A stretch of 64,000 nucleotides of DNA, from positions 2,170,001 through 2,234,000 of the forward strand of contig NZ_CP117879.1 of NCBI RefSeq assembly GCF_028736155.1. Reading direction: 5' to 3'. This stretch comes from Flavobacterium sp. KACC 22763. Its GTDB lineage: Bacteria > Bacteroidota > Bacteroidia > Flavobacteriales > Flavobacteriaceae. The position numbers and the translations under genes were made by a program. Numbering within the stretch: the first letter of the stretch is position 1; every line of letters starts with the position of its first letter. This document shows, piece after piece, positions 27,895-35,782 of this stretch. The notes beneath the pieces were generated by a model. The model was given only the letters and a program-made list of their open reading frames with translations, was not told where the DNA came from and made no database searches.

Positions 27895-29030
27895 AACCTT
27901 TAGAAGATTATTTAATTATAGATTTCAGTCAGTTTCTTTCGGGTCCGTCAGCGAGTTTGCGTTTGGCAGATTTGGGTGCTCGTGTAATCAAAATTGAAAA
28001 ACCGGGAACAGGAGATATCTGCCGTACTTTATATACTTCTGATTTGATTATGAACGGCGAATCGTCTGTTTTTCATACTATCAACAGAAACAAAGAATCT
28101 TTTGCAATTGATTTTAAACAGCCTGAGGAACTTCAAAAACTAAAAAAATTATTAGCCAAGGCTGATGTTGTCATGCATAATTTCAGACCCGGAGTTATGG
28201 AGCGCATTGGTTTAAGTTATGATGACGTAAAAAACATCAATCCAAATGTGATTTATGGATCGATTTCAGGTTTTGGAGAACATCCTGATTTGAAAGATTT
28301 ACCGGGTCAGGATTTGCTTTTACAATCATTAACGGCTTTAACTTGGCTGAGCGGCGATCAAGAAGATGGCCCAGTTCCAATGGGATTGTCGATTGTGGAC
28401 ATGCTTGCCGGAGCTCATTTAGCGCAAGGAATTTTAGCCACTTTATATAGAAAAGCAACTCATAACATTGGCGCACAAATTCAAGTCAGTATGTTGGAAT
28501 CCGCGTTTGATTTTCAGTTTGAAACTATTACGACTTACTTTAATGACGGAGGTGAATTGCCTGTTAGAACTAAAACGAATAATGCACACGCTTATTTGGG
28601 CGCGCCATACGGGATTTACAAAACCAAAAACGGCTATTTAGCATTGGCAATGGGATCAATTCCTGTTTTGGCTTCTTTGCTAAAATGTGATGCTTTATTG
28701 GCTTTCCCTGAAAATAAATTTACACTTAGAGACGAAATCAAAAATATCCTTGCCGATCATTTGCAAACGCAGGAAACACAGTTTTGGTTGGATATTTTAG
28801 AACCCGCAGACATTTGGTGTGCAGGAGTTTTAAACTATCAGCAGTTATTTGCTGAAGACGGATTTAAGGTTTTGAATTTTACCCAGCAAGTCGAAATGCT
28901 TGACGGCTATACTTATAAAACAACGCGCTGTCCGATAAAAATCGACGGCGAATATCTGACTTCAGGAAAAGGTTCGCCAAAACTGGGTCAGGACAACGAG
29001 AAAATTATTAAAGAATTTATTGACTGTTAA
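27891..29030 (+). CDS. CaiB/BaiF (family III) CoA-transferase, copy 2
   Basis: A 379-residue paralogue of the preceding protein; roughly half the residues look identical by eye, and the motifs align residue for residue (HNFRPGVMERIGLSY, PGQDLLLQSL, D170 in GLSIVDMLAGAHLAQG). Both catalytic aspartates are kept, so both are probably active, perhaps as a heteromer or on two different acids. The start codon overlaps the stop of copy 1 (ATGA), and its stop shares one base with the next start (TAATG). Such tight coupling of two CoA-transferases flanked by binding-fold genes suggests a fixed stoichiometric complex. Confidence 0.92.
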   Translation: MKPLEDYLIIDFSQFLSGPSASLRLADLGARVIKIEKPGTGDICRTLYTSDLIMNGESSVFHTINRNKESFAIDFKQPEELQKLKKLLAKADVVMHNFRPGVMERIGLSYDDVKNINPNVIYGSISGFGEHPDLKDLPGQDLLLQSLTALTWLSGDQEDGPVPMGLSIVDMLAGAHLAQGILATLYRKATHNIGAQIQVSMLESAFDFQFETITTYFNDGGELPVRTKTNNAHAYLGAPYGIYKTKNGYLALAMGSIPVLASLLKCDALLAFPENKFTLRDEIKNILADHLQTQETQFWLDILEPADIWCAGVLNYQQLFAEDGFKVLNFTQQVEMLDGYTYKTTRCPIKIDGEYLTSGKGSPKLGQDNEKIIKEFIDC

Positions 29031-30286
29031 TGGAAAAAATTAGAATCGCCGTTCGTAAATTCGATCCTTTCGAAAGTACACTTCGAAAATTATGGGATGC
29101 ATTTTCACTTCAAAACAATATAAAAATTGAAGCTGAAATGGTTGCCTTAGAACTTCATGATTTATATGAAACCACGATTTCAGATAAAGGTTTAAAAGAA
29201 GGAAAATGGGACATCGCCCATATTAACACCGATTGGATTTATGATGCTGCAAACGAAAATGCGGTTCTTAATTTATTTTCATTAATTGGAGAAAATCCGC
29301 CAGAAAATTATCCTTTTGGGTGGCATAAATCGCTTTTGCATTTGCAGAAACTAAGTAACGGCATTTTCGGACTTCCTTTTCACGACGGTCCAGAATGTTT
29401 GATATACCGAAAAGATTTATTCGAAAACGAAACGGAGAAAGAGAATTTTAAAAAGCAGTTTGGTTACGAACTTGCTACGCCAAAAACCTGGCAGGAATTT
29501 TCAGAGATAGCAACATTTTTTAATCGTCCCGAACAAAATTTATACGGTGCTGTTTTTGCCAATTATCCAGACGGACACAATATGGTTTTCGATTTTTGCC
29601 TGCAATTATGGACACGTGGCGGTTCTTTATTAAACAAAAAAAATCAGATTGACATTCATAATGAAGCAGCGATAAAAGCATTGGATTTTTATCGAAAAAT
29701 GGTTAATAACAAAAATGCGGTTCATCCAAAATCGAGAGAATTTGGTTCTGTTGAAGCAGGTTTGGCTTTCGCCGAAGGACAAGCGACAATGGCTATCAAC
29801 TGGTTCGGGTTTGCTTCTATGGCGGAAGTAATCGAAGAATCGAAAGTGAAAGGAAAAATCGATATCACTTCGCTCCCATCTGATCCGGGGCATAAAACAG
29901 CTTCTTTGAATGTATATTGGTTATATACTATTGGCTCAGGAAGCAAGCACAAAAAATTAGCTTACAATTTTCTAAGATTTGCTACTACACCCGAAAGCGA
30001 TAAATTATTAACCACAGAAGGCGGTATCGGATGCCGAAAATCGACTTGGAAAGATGCAGAAATTAATACTTTAATTCCATTTTATCATAAACTGGAAATG
30101 CTTCATGAAAATGCATTAACTCTGCCTCAAACTCCAATCTGGCCAAAAGTAGCTGAATTGATTGACGGCACTGTTTTAAAAGCCATTGAAACCGATATTC
30201 CATCTGAAATACTTTTAGAAGAAACTCAAAAGAAAATAAAAGAACTAAGTCAAGGAACAACATTACACAGTTCTGTCAAAAATTAA
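29030..30286 (+). CDS. Solute-binding-fold protein without signal peptide (second of two)
   Basis: A 418-residue protein beginning MEKIRIAVRKFDPFESTLRKLW, that is, directly at the first strand of an extracellular solute-binding-protein fold, with no leader. Further marks are WDIAHINTDWIYDA, LPFHDGPECLIYRKDLFE, TPKTWQEFSEIATFF, EAGLAFAEGQATMAINWFGF and KKLAYNFLRFATTPESDKLL. The two binding-fold genes are only distantly alike. The start is fixed by the TAATG overlap with the CoA-transferase. Having such a protein in the cytosol, inside a CoA-transferase operon and without any ABC permease, is unusual. It may bind the CoA-acceptor acid or act as an enzyme. Confidence 0.75.
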   Translation: MEKIRIAVRKFDPFESTLRKLWDAFSLQNNIKIEAEMVALELHDLYETTISDKGLKEGKWDIAHINTDWIYDAANENAVLNLFSLIGENPPENYPFGWHKSLLHLQKLSNGIFGLPFHDGPECLIYRKDLFENETEKENFKKQFGYELATPKTWQEFSEIATFFNRPEQNLYGAVFANYPDGHNMVFDFCLQLWTRGGSLLNKKNQIDIHNEAAIKALDFYRKMVNNKNAVHPKSREFGSVEAGLAFAEGQATMAINWFGFASMAEVIEESKVKGKIDITSLPSDPGHKTASLNVYWLYTIGSGSKHKKLAYNFLRFATTPESDKLLTTEGGIGCRKSTWKDAEINTLIPFYHKLEMLHENALTLPQTPIWPKVAELIDGTVLKAIETDIPSEILLEETQKKIKELSQGTTLHSSVKN

Positions 30287-30319
30287 ATTTGACAGGCTTA
30301 ATTTCAAAATATAGAAAAA

Positions 30320-31393
30320 ATGAATATTCAATATAAACCTTTACTTCCTCAAACAGAACAGCCCATTGTAATTATTGGAGCAAGTGGTATTGTAAAAGAT
30401 GCCCATCTTCCTGCTTACGAAATGGCTGGTTTTAAAGTTTTTGGCATTACCAACAGAACGATTTCGAAAGCATACGATTTACAGAAACAATTCAAAATCG
30501 ATCATGTTTTTGAAAGTGTTGCCGATGCGGTTAAAAATGCGCCGTCAAACGCTGTTTACGATATTACGGTTTTACCTGATCAGTACATCGAAATTTTAGA
30601 ACAATTGCCAGACGGAGCTGCAGTTTTGATTCAGAAACCAATGGGAAATGATTTGGCTCAGGCTCGTGAAATTGTCGAAGTCTGCGAAAGAAAAAATCTG
30701 GTTACTGCAATCAATTTCCAATTACGTTTTGCTTCTTTTGTAAGTGCAGCCAGATATTTAATCGATCAGGGAATTATTGGCGAATTATACGATTTAGAAT
30801 TTAAAGTTACCGTAAATACGCCTTGGGAATTGTTTCCTTTAATTAAAGAACATCCGAGATTGGAGATTCTTTTCCACAGTGTGCATTACATTGACTGCAT
30901 TCGATCTTTTCTGGGAAATCCGAAAAGTGTATTGGCAAAAACGGCCAAACATCCGCTTAAAAAATTATCATCAAGCCGATCTACGATTATTTTGGATTAT
31001 GGCGAAGATAAACATGTTGTGATCAATACGAATCACGATCATCATTTTGGTCCAAAACACGAAGAAAGCTACATTAAATGGGAAGGAACAAAGGGCGCTG
31101 TTAAAGCAAAAATGGGATTGCTTATGAACTATCCTGACGGTCTTCCTGACGTTTTTGAGTACGCTTTACCAAAAAAAGATAATGAAAATGAATACGAATG
31201 GACAGAAGTAAAACTAGAAGGTTCGTGGTTTCCAGAAGCTTTTATTGGCGCAATGTCTAATCTGATGCGTTACAAAGAGGGTTCTGACTCAGTATTATCT
31301 GCCAGCGTTCAGGATGTTTTAGGAACAATGAAAGTTGTAGAAGCTTGTTATGAAAGTAACAAAAACGGCGGAATTTCTTTTGAAGAAGTGTAA
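30320..31393 (+). CDS. Gfo/Idh/MocA family oxidoreductase
   Basis: A 357-residue oxidoreductase with the Rossmann motif IVIIGASGIVKDAHLPAYEMAG. GAAVLIQKPMGNDLAQAREI is the EKP motif with Gln in place of Glu, keeping the catalytic Lys. EILFHSVHYIDCIRSFLG carries the His/Asp pair. It lies 33 bases after the second binding-fold gene and is probably part of the same operon. Members of this family oxidise or reduce sugars or inositols, so a sugar-like substrate feeds or leaves the CoA-dependent steps. Confidence 0.88.
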   Translation: MNIQYKPLLPQTEQPIVIIGASGIVKDAHLPAYEMAGFKVFGITNRTISKAYDLQKQFKIDHVFESVADAVKNAPSNAVYDITVLPDQYIEILEQLPDGAAVLIQKPMGNDLAQAREIVEVCERKNLVTAINFQLRFASFVSAARYLIDQGIIGELYDLEFKVTVNTPWELFPLIKEHPRLEILFHSVHYIDCIRSFLGNPKSVLAKTAKHPLKKLSSSRSTIILDYGEDKHVVINTNHDHHFGPKHEESYIKWEGTKGAVKAKMGLLMNYPDGLPDVFEYALPKKDNENEYEWTEVKLEGSWFPEAFIGAMSNLMRYKEGSDSVLSASVQDVLGTMKVVEACYESNKNGGISFEEV

Positions 31394-31484
31394 TTAAAAC
31401 ACTATATTTCAAAACCAAAAAACAAAATTTAAGTCCTCTTCAAAACAAACGCGATGTTGAGCTGACGAATAAAAAGAATAACTT

Positions 31485-31928
31485 ATGTATTTTAAATCAA
31501 CTTTTTTCGAAGATTATCAAATCGACGACAAACGAATAACTTTAGGCCGAACAATTACAGAAACTGATTTTGTGGTTCATGCCGGGCACACAGGAGATTT
31601 CTTCCCACATCACATGGACGAAGAATGGTGCAAAACTCAACCATTCGGACAAAGAATTGCACACGGAACCATGGTTTTTGCCATCGGAATCGGATTAACA
31701 GCATCTGAAATAAATCCTGAAGCTTTTTCTAGAGGTTACGACAAAATGCGTTTTGTAAAACCAGTTCATATTGGTGACACTATTCATTCCGAAGTTACTA
31801 TTTCTGAAAAAGGAGAAGCCAAAAATCCTGAAATGGGAGCTGTTACAGAACACGTGGAAATTATTAACCAAAGAGGTGAAGTAGTTCTTGTTTGTGATCA
31901 CCTTTTATTTGTGAAAAGAAAACCTTAA
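31485..31928 (+). CDS. MaoC-like enoyl-CoA hydratase
   Basis: A 147-residue single hot-dog domain. The hydratase-2 motif is [17 protein letters not shown] followed by [11 protein letters not shown]38 and H43 take the places of the catalytic Asp and His (D-x4-H). This family hydrates or dehydrates enoyl-CoA thioesters with R stereochemistry. Its presence just after two CoA-transferases suggests that the acid activated by them is then hydrated or dehydrated as a CoA ester. The start ATG at 31485 gives a normal N-terminus ([17 protein letters not shown]). Confidence 0.88.
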   Translation: MYFKSTFFEDYQIDDKRITLGRTITETDFVVHAGHTGDFFPHHMDEEWCKTQPFGQRIAHGTMVFAIGIGLTASEINPEAFSRGYDKMRFVKPVHIGDTIHSEVTISEKGEAKNPEMGAVTEHVEIINQRGEVVLVCDHLLFVKRKP

Positions 31929-31946
31929 ATATTAGCTTTATAACAA

Positions 31947-32022
31947 TCTCGCAAAGTCGCAAAGACGCAGAGTTAAAAGTAAAGCAATTTGAAAGACTTT
32001 GCGATTCTGCGACTTTGCGAGA
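31947..32022. repeat. Palindromic element family A, between maoC-like and fucP-like genes
   Basis: TCTCGCAAAGTCGCAAAGAC at the left and TTCTGCGACTTTGCGAGA at the right are inverted, with an AT-rich centre. The 5' end of a longer open frame for the downstream symporter overlaps this element, which argues for the later start at 32056. Confidence 0.75.
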
Positions 32023-32055
32023 ACCACTAAAAAACAACTTAAAACTATCACACGA

Positions 32056-33360
32056 ATGCAAATTACAAACCAAGCCGGCGATCTACATGAAGTGCCAACA
32101 GAAGGAGGAAATCAAAAGCAATATCTATTGCCTTTTATCCTCGTTACATGCCTATTTTTTCTGTGGGGAATGGCCCACAACTTAGATTCAGTTTTGATTC
32201 CGCACTTGAAAAAAGCGTGCGAATTAAACAATCGCCAGTCTACTCTAATTGATACTTCTGTATTCTTTGCTTATTTTATCATGGCGATTCCAGCTGGAAT
32301 GCTGATTAAAAGATTTGGTTATAAAAACAGTATCATTACTGGATTATTAGTTTTTGCAGCAGGAGCATTTTTGTTTGTTCCAGCAGCTAATACTAGAACT
32401 TACGAATTGTTTTTATTTGCCCTTTTTGTAATTGGATGTGGTTTAACGATTTTAGAAACTAGTGCAAACCCTTACGCTGCAATTTTAGGACCTGCAGAAT
32501 CTTCTTCTAAAAGATTGAATTTAGCAGCTTCTTTTAACGGACTGGCTGCCATGGTTGCTCCAATTGTAGGTTCGCTATTTATTCTTTCTGGAACCAATCA
32601 TACAAAAGAACAAATGGCGGCAATGCCAGAGGCTGAAAAAGCGGCTTATTTATTGGGTGAAGCGGCTTCTGTAAAAATGCCTTATATCGTATTAGGAAGT
32701 ATTTTAGTTTTAGTTGCTGTTATATTTTATTTTGTACAATTGCCATCGATGAAAGCTACTCACGCAGAAGCTGAAATTAAACCAGGATTTTTCTCAGTTT
32801 TAAAATTCAGACATTTAAGCTGGGGTGTTGTAGCTCAATTTTTCTATGTGGGTGCACAGGTTTGCATAACAAGTTTCTTTATCAGAATTGCACAGCAAGG
32901 TGCTGGATTAGACGAAAAAACGGCTGGATATTATCTAGGAATCTACGGTTTCCTTTTTATGGCAGGACGTTTTATTGGAACTTTCTTTTTACGTTTTGTA
33001 AAAGATTATGTTTTATTGTCAATCTATTGCGTAATGAGTGTTTTATTATGTCTAGTTGCCATTTACGGTTCTGGAATTGTTGTTATTTATGCTCTTGGCG
33101 GAATCGGGTTCTTTATGTCAATTATGTTCCCAACTATATTTTCTTTAGGAATTAAAGGCTTAAAATCGAACACGGAAACGGGTTCTTCTTGGTTAGTAAT
33201 GTCAATCGTTGGTGGAGCAATTATTCCGTACGGAATGGGAACTTTAATCGATATGAATCATGATGACATTCAGTCTGGGTATATTATTCCACTAGTTTGT
33301 TTCTTGATTATTCTTTCTTTTGGAGCTATTGGACATAAAGTGAAAACGGTTTCTGAATAG
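32056..33360 (+). CDS. FucP-like L-fucose/hexose:H+ symporter (MFS)
   Basis: About 434 residues from the ATG at 32056; the frame is open from 31999, but that part lies in a repeat. The FucP/GluP marks are LFFLWGMAHNLDSVLIPHLK in TM1, FFAYFIMAIPAGMLIKRFGYK, ETSANPYAAILGP (the family N-P-Y) and FNGLAAMVAPIVGS. Twelve membrane spans are expected. Related proteins import L-fucose, L-rhamnose-like sugars, glucose or galactose with protons. It ends the plus-strand operon and probably imports its substrate. Confidence 0.88.
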   Translation: MQITNQAGDLHEVPTEGGNQKQYLLPFILVTCLFFLWGMAHNLDSVLIPHLKKACELNNRQSTLIDTSVFFAYFIMAIPAGMLIKRFGYKNSIITGLLVFAAGAFLFVPAANTRTYELFLFALFVIGCGLTILETSANPYAAILGPAESSSKRLNLAASFNGLAAMVAPIVGSLFILSGTNHTKEQMAAMPEAEKAAYLLGEAASVKMPYIVLGSILVLVAVIFYFVQLPSMKATHAEAEIKPGFFSVLKFRHLSWGVVAQFFYVGAQVCITSFFIRIAQQGAGLDEKTAGYYLGIYGFLFMAGRFIGTFFLRFVKDYVLLSIYCVMSVLLCLVAIYGSGIVVIYALGGIGFFMSIMFPTIFSLGIKGLKSNTETGSSWLVMSIVGGAIIPYGMGTLIDMNHDDIQSGYIIPLVCFLIILSFGAIGHKVKTVSE

Positions 33361-33367
33361 TTTTTTT

Positions 33368-33620
33368 GCCACTAATTCCACAAATTAACACGAATTTTTA
33401 TTTTTAAAATATCAATTGCCTCCAGCTTTAGCTGGAGGTTTTTTGTTTATGTAAATAAAAGGCTTTAGCCAAACTAGGCGCAAAAGTTTGGCTAAAGCCA
33501 ATAAATGTAGAATCAAGTAACCTCCAGCTAAAGCTGGAGGCAATTCATTTTAGCTGAAAATTAGCTTAAATTACACTATTTATAAAAATAAAATTCGTGC
33601 TAATTCGTGCAATTAGTGGC
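33368..33620. repeat. Palindromic element family E enclosing family F
   Basis: GCCACTAATTCCACAAATTA plus ACACGAATTTTT (33368-33399) is mirrored by AAAATTCGTGCTAATTCGTG plus CAATTAGTGGC (to 33620). The 190 bases between the arms contain a different palindromic element (33416-33546). This accounts for the whole 314-base gap after the symporter gene; no gene is seen there. Confidence 0.8.
33416..33546. repeat. Palindromic element family F (nested)
   Basis: GCCTCCAGCTTTAGCTGGAG at the left and CTCCAGCTAAAGCTGGAGGC at the right are inverted and each is itself a hairpin. Between them an inner pair GGCTTTAGCCAAACT (33461) and AGTTTGGCTAAAGCC (33485) makes a further stem. Confidence 0.8.
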
Positions 33621-33632
33621 TATAAAAAATCA

Positions 33633-33658
33633 AAAACGCCTCCAATTGGAGGCGTTTT
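33633..33658. terminator. Bidirectional terminator
   Basis: AAAACGCCTCC-AATT-GGAGGCGTTTT is a perfect stem with A and T tails. It lies between the ends of the convergent symporter gene and the His/Asn-rich protein gene and would serve both. Confidence 0.85.
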
Positions 33659-33674
33659 CTTTTAGTCATGTTTA

Positions 33675-34178
33675 TTAATGGTGTTTGCCATTACCGTGAT
33701 CGTGGTTCTTGTCTGACTTATTCTTTCCTTGGCTGTTTCCGTTGCCATTGTTCCCACTATTTCCTTTATCATTTCCATAGTGGTTTCCGTTGTTGCCTTT
33801 TGGCTTTTCACCTCTATTTTTTTGAGGTTTACCGTGGTAACCTTTCGGATATTCAGCTCTATGTTTTGAATGATAATAATAAGGAGAATTTCCTCTATAA
33901 TCAGTCAAAACTACTTTATATCCTGAATACAAATCATAGTTTCTATATATAGACGGAAGTCTTCTTTCACGAATCCATTTTCCGCTATTGGCATAAATAA
34001 ATACGCTTTGATTTATATCATAATACACATCGATATCTGGCAAATAATAGTATCTGCTGTTGTCGTAACCTTGCGGCCCCCAATTTGGAGGAGTACCAAT
34101 ATTTACATTTACTGATACTTGAGCTTGAGCAAAAAATGCACTCATAAAAAGCACTGAGGCGAATATTAACTTTTTCAT
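33675..34178 (-). CDS. Exported protein with His/Asn/Gly-rich tail, unknown function
   Basis: A 167-residue protein. A signal peptide (residues 1-19, ending in FFAQA) precedes a short domain with VNIGTPPNWGPQGYDNSRYYYLPDIDVYYDIN and two further aromatic-rich strands, a pattern seen in Bacteroidetes periplasmic proteins of unknown role. From about residue 115 the chain is low-complexity, rich in Asn, Gly, Lys and His, ending HDHGNGKHH, so metal binding is possible. It is monocistronic with a strong terminator. I do not recognise a named function. Confidence 0.8.
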   Translation of the reverse strand: MKKLIFASVLFMSAFFAQAQVSVNVNIGTPPNWGPQGYDNSRYYYLPDIDVYYDINQSVFIYANSGKWIRERRLPSIYRNYDLYSGYKVVLTDYRGNSPYYYHSKHRAEYPKGYHGKPQKNRGEKPKGNNGNHYGNDKGNSGNNGNGNSQGKNKSDKNHDHGNGKHH

Positions 34179-34311
34179 GTCTTTAGAATTTAAATGTTAA
34201 CTGTAATAGATATTAATCGAAATTAATGCCAAAGATTTGTGATTCAAGCATTCATTATACAAAATTACGAAACTAATCGACGAATAGTGTTTTTTAAACG
34301 ATGTACTTTTC

Positions 34312-34343
34312 AAAAAACCGTCTCAGATTTTGAGACGGTTTTT
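34312..34343 (-). terminator. Terminator of the RND efflux operon
   Basis: AAAACCGTCTCA and TGAGACGGTTTT form a 12-pair stem just after the outer-membrane factor stop codon on the minus strand, with flanking A/T runs. Confidence 0.85.
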
Positions 34344-34357
34344 ATCATTATAAACAA

Positions 34358-35764
34358 TTATTTCCAACCACCACCCAACGCTCTGTACAAATTAATAACA
34401 GCTTGCAATTTTTGCAGATTATCATTTACTCCGTTTAACTGCGCTGCTAAAAGGTTTTGTTGCGATGTAAGTACATCTGTATAGTTAGTTGCAGAACTAT
34501 ATTCTAAAAGTTCTTGTGTAAAGTCTACTGCTTTTTCTAAAGCTGCAATTTGTTTGGCTCTAGAATCTTCTTTTTCAACAGCCATTTGGTACGCATATAA
34601 GGCATTTGAAACTTCCTGACCTGCTACTAAAAGACTTTGCTGGAAATTATTATATGCTTGTAATTGTTGTGACTGGGCTGTAGTCAATCTCATTTTATTT
34701 AAGCCGTTATTGAATAAAGGCTGTGTTAATCCTCCAATAATCGAATAAAAGATAGAATGGCTGAAGAAATCATTTAATTCTAAATTTGAAAATCCTGTGC
34801 TTGCTGTAAGCGTCAAACTTGGGTAAAAATAAGTTTTAGCCAAATTAGTCGACTCAAAAGCGACTCTGAAATTAAATTCCGCTTGACGGACATCTGGACG
34901 GTTATTTAATAACTGAGCAGGCATTCCGATTGCAATTTTTTCAGGAATAATCTGTGTTCCCAAAACACCTCTATCAATTGGTCCAGGCCCTTGTCCAAGT
35001 AAAATATTTATAGCATTTTCAGTTTCACGAATGCTTTGCTTCAAGTCTGGGATTAAAACTTCAGCCGCATGCCGGTTAGCCTCACTCTGAACAACCGCAG
35101 CACCTGTTACAATTGCTCCTTCTTTTAAAGCTTTAATGGTTGCAACGTTTTCTATACGGCTTTTTAATGTTTCTTCCGTAATTTTTAACGATTCATCATA
35201 CGATAATAACAAGAAATAATTATTGGCAATATCGGCAATTAATTGCGTTTGAATTGCTTGTTTTGCAGCATCAGAAGCCAAATAAGTTGCCAAAGCTGCT
35301 CTTTTAGAACTGCTTAATTTTCCCCAAACATCAATTTCCCAAGAACTGCTTACGCCTAATTTGTAAGTTGTAGTTAAGGTATTAATATTGATTCCTGCCG
35401 GAAAGTTTAATCCTGCCTGAGATTGTTTGTTATGCGTCACATTAGCGTCCAATTGCAAACTTGGATAATAAGCCAATTTACTCTGGCGCAAAGAAGCTCT
35501 TGCCTGAACAATATTCTCAATTGCATTTTTCAGATTCAAGTTCTGTTCTAAACCTTTTTGAATTAATGCATTTAATTTTTCATCTTTAAAAACAGTGTTC
35601 CAAGGCATATCTGCAATTGTAGTCGAATCAGTCGTAGATTGATCACGATACAGTTGGTCTGTTTTTAATGTTGTGGGACGTTCGTATTTCTTGGTAACAG
35701 AGCACGCACTAATAAGTGCGGCTGTCATTACCAGTAAAATATATTTATTTGAACTATTCGTCAT
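34358..35764 (-). CDS. RND efflux outer-membrane factor (NodT/OprM type lipoprotein)
   Basis: A 468-residue TolC-superfamily channel. The lipoprotein signal is ALISAC (Cys21). Two outer-membrane efflux repeats are visible, each with long helices, including NLKNAIENIVQARASLRQSK and RPDVRQAEFNFRVAFE. LGVSSSWEIDVWGKLSS is a family signature. It is the last gene of the adaptor-pump-channel operon, 18 bases after the pump gene. It would form the exit duct across the outer membrane. Confidence 0.95.
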   Translation of the reverse strand: MTNSSNKYILLVMTAALISACSVTKKYERPTTLKTDQLYRDQSTTDSTTIADMPWNTVFKDEKLNALIQKGLEQNLNLKNAIENIVQARASLRQSKLAYYPSLQLDANVTHNKQSQAGLNFPAGININTLTTTYKLGVSSSWEIDVWGKLSSSKRAALATYLASDAAKQAIQTQLIADIANNYFLLLSYDESLKITEETLKSRIENVATIKALKEGAIVTGAAVVQSEANRHAAEVLIPDLKQSIRETENAINILLGQGPGPIDRGVLGTQIIPEKIAIGMPAQLLNNRPDVRQAEFNFRVAFESTNLAKTYFYPSLTLTASTGFSNLELNDFFSHSIFYSIIGGLTQPLFNNGLNKMRLTTAQSQQLQAYNNFQQSLLVAGQEVSNALYAYQMAVEKEDSRAKQIAALEKAVDFTQELLEYSSATNYTDVLTSQQNLLAAQLNGVNDNLQKLQAVINLYRALGGGWK

Positions 35765-35782
35765 TTTTGTTGTAATTTAAAT

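Noticed and set aside
25598..30286. Ordinary ABC sugar importer
   Set aside because: There are no permease or ATPase genes, and both binding-fold proteins lack export signals.
31999..32055. Upstream ATG for the FucP-like symporter
   Set aside because: This part is encoded by the right arm of a palindromic element, and the ATG at 32056 gives a normal MFS N-terminus.
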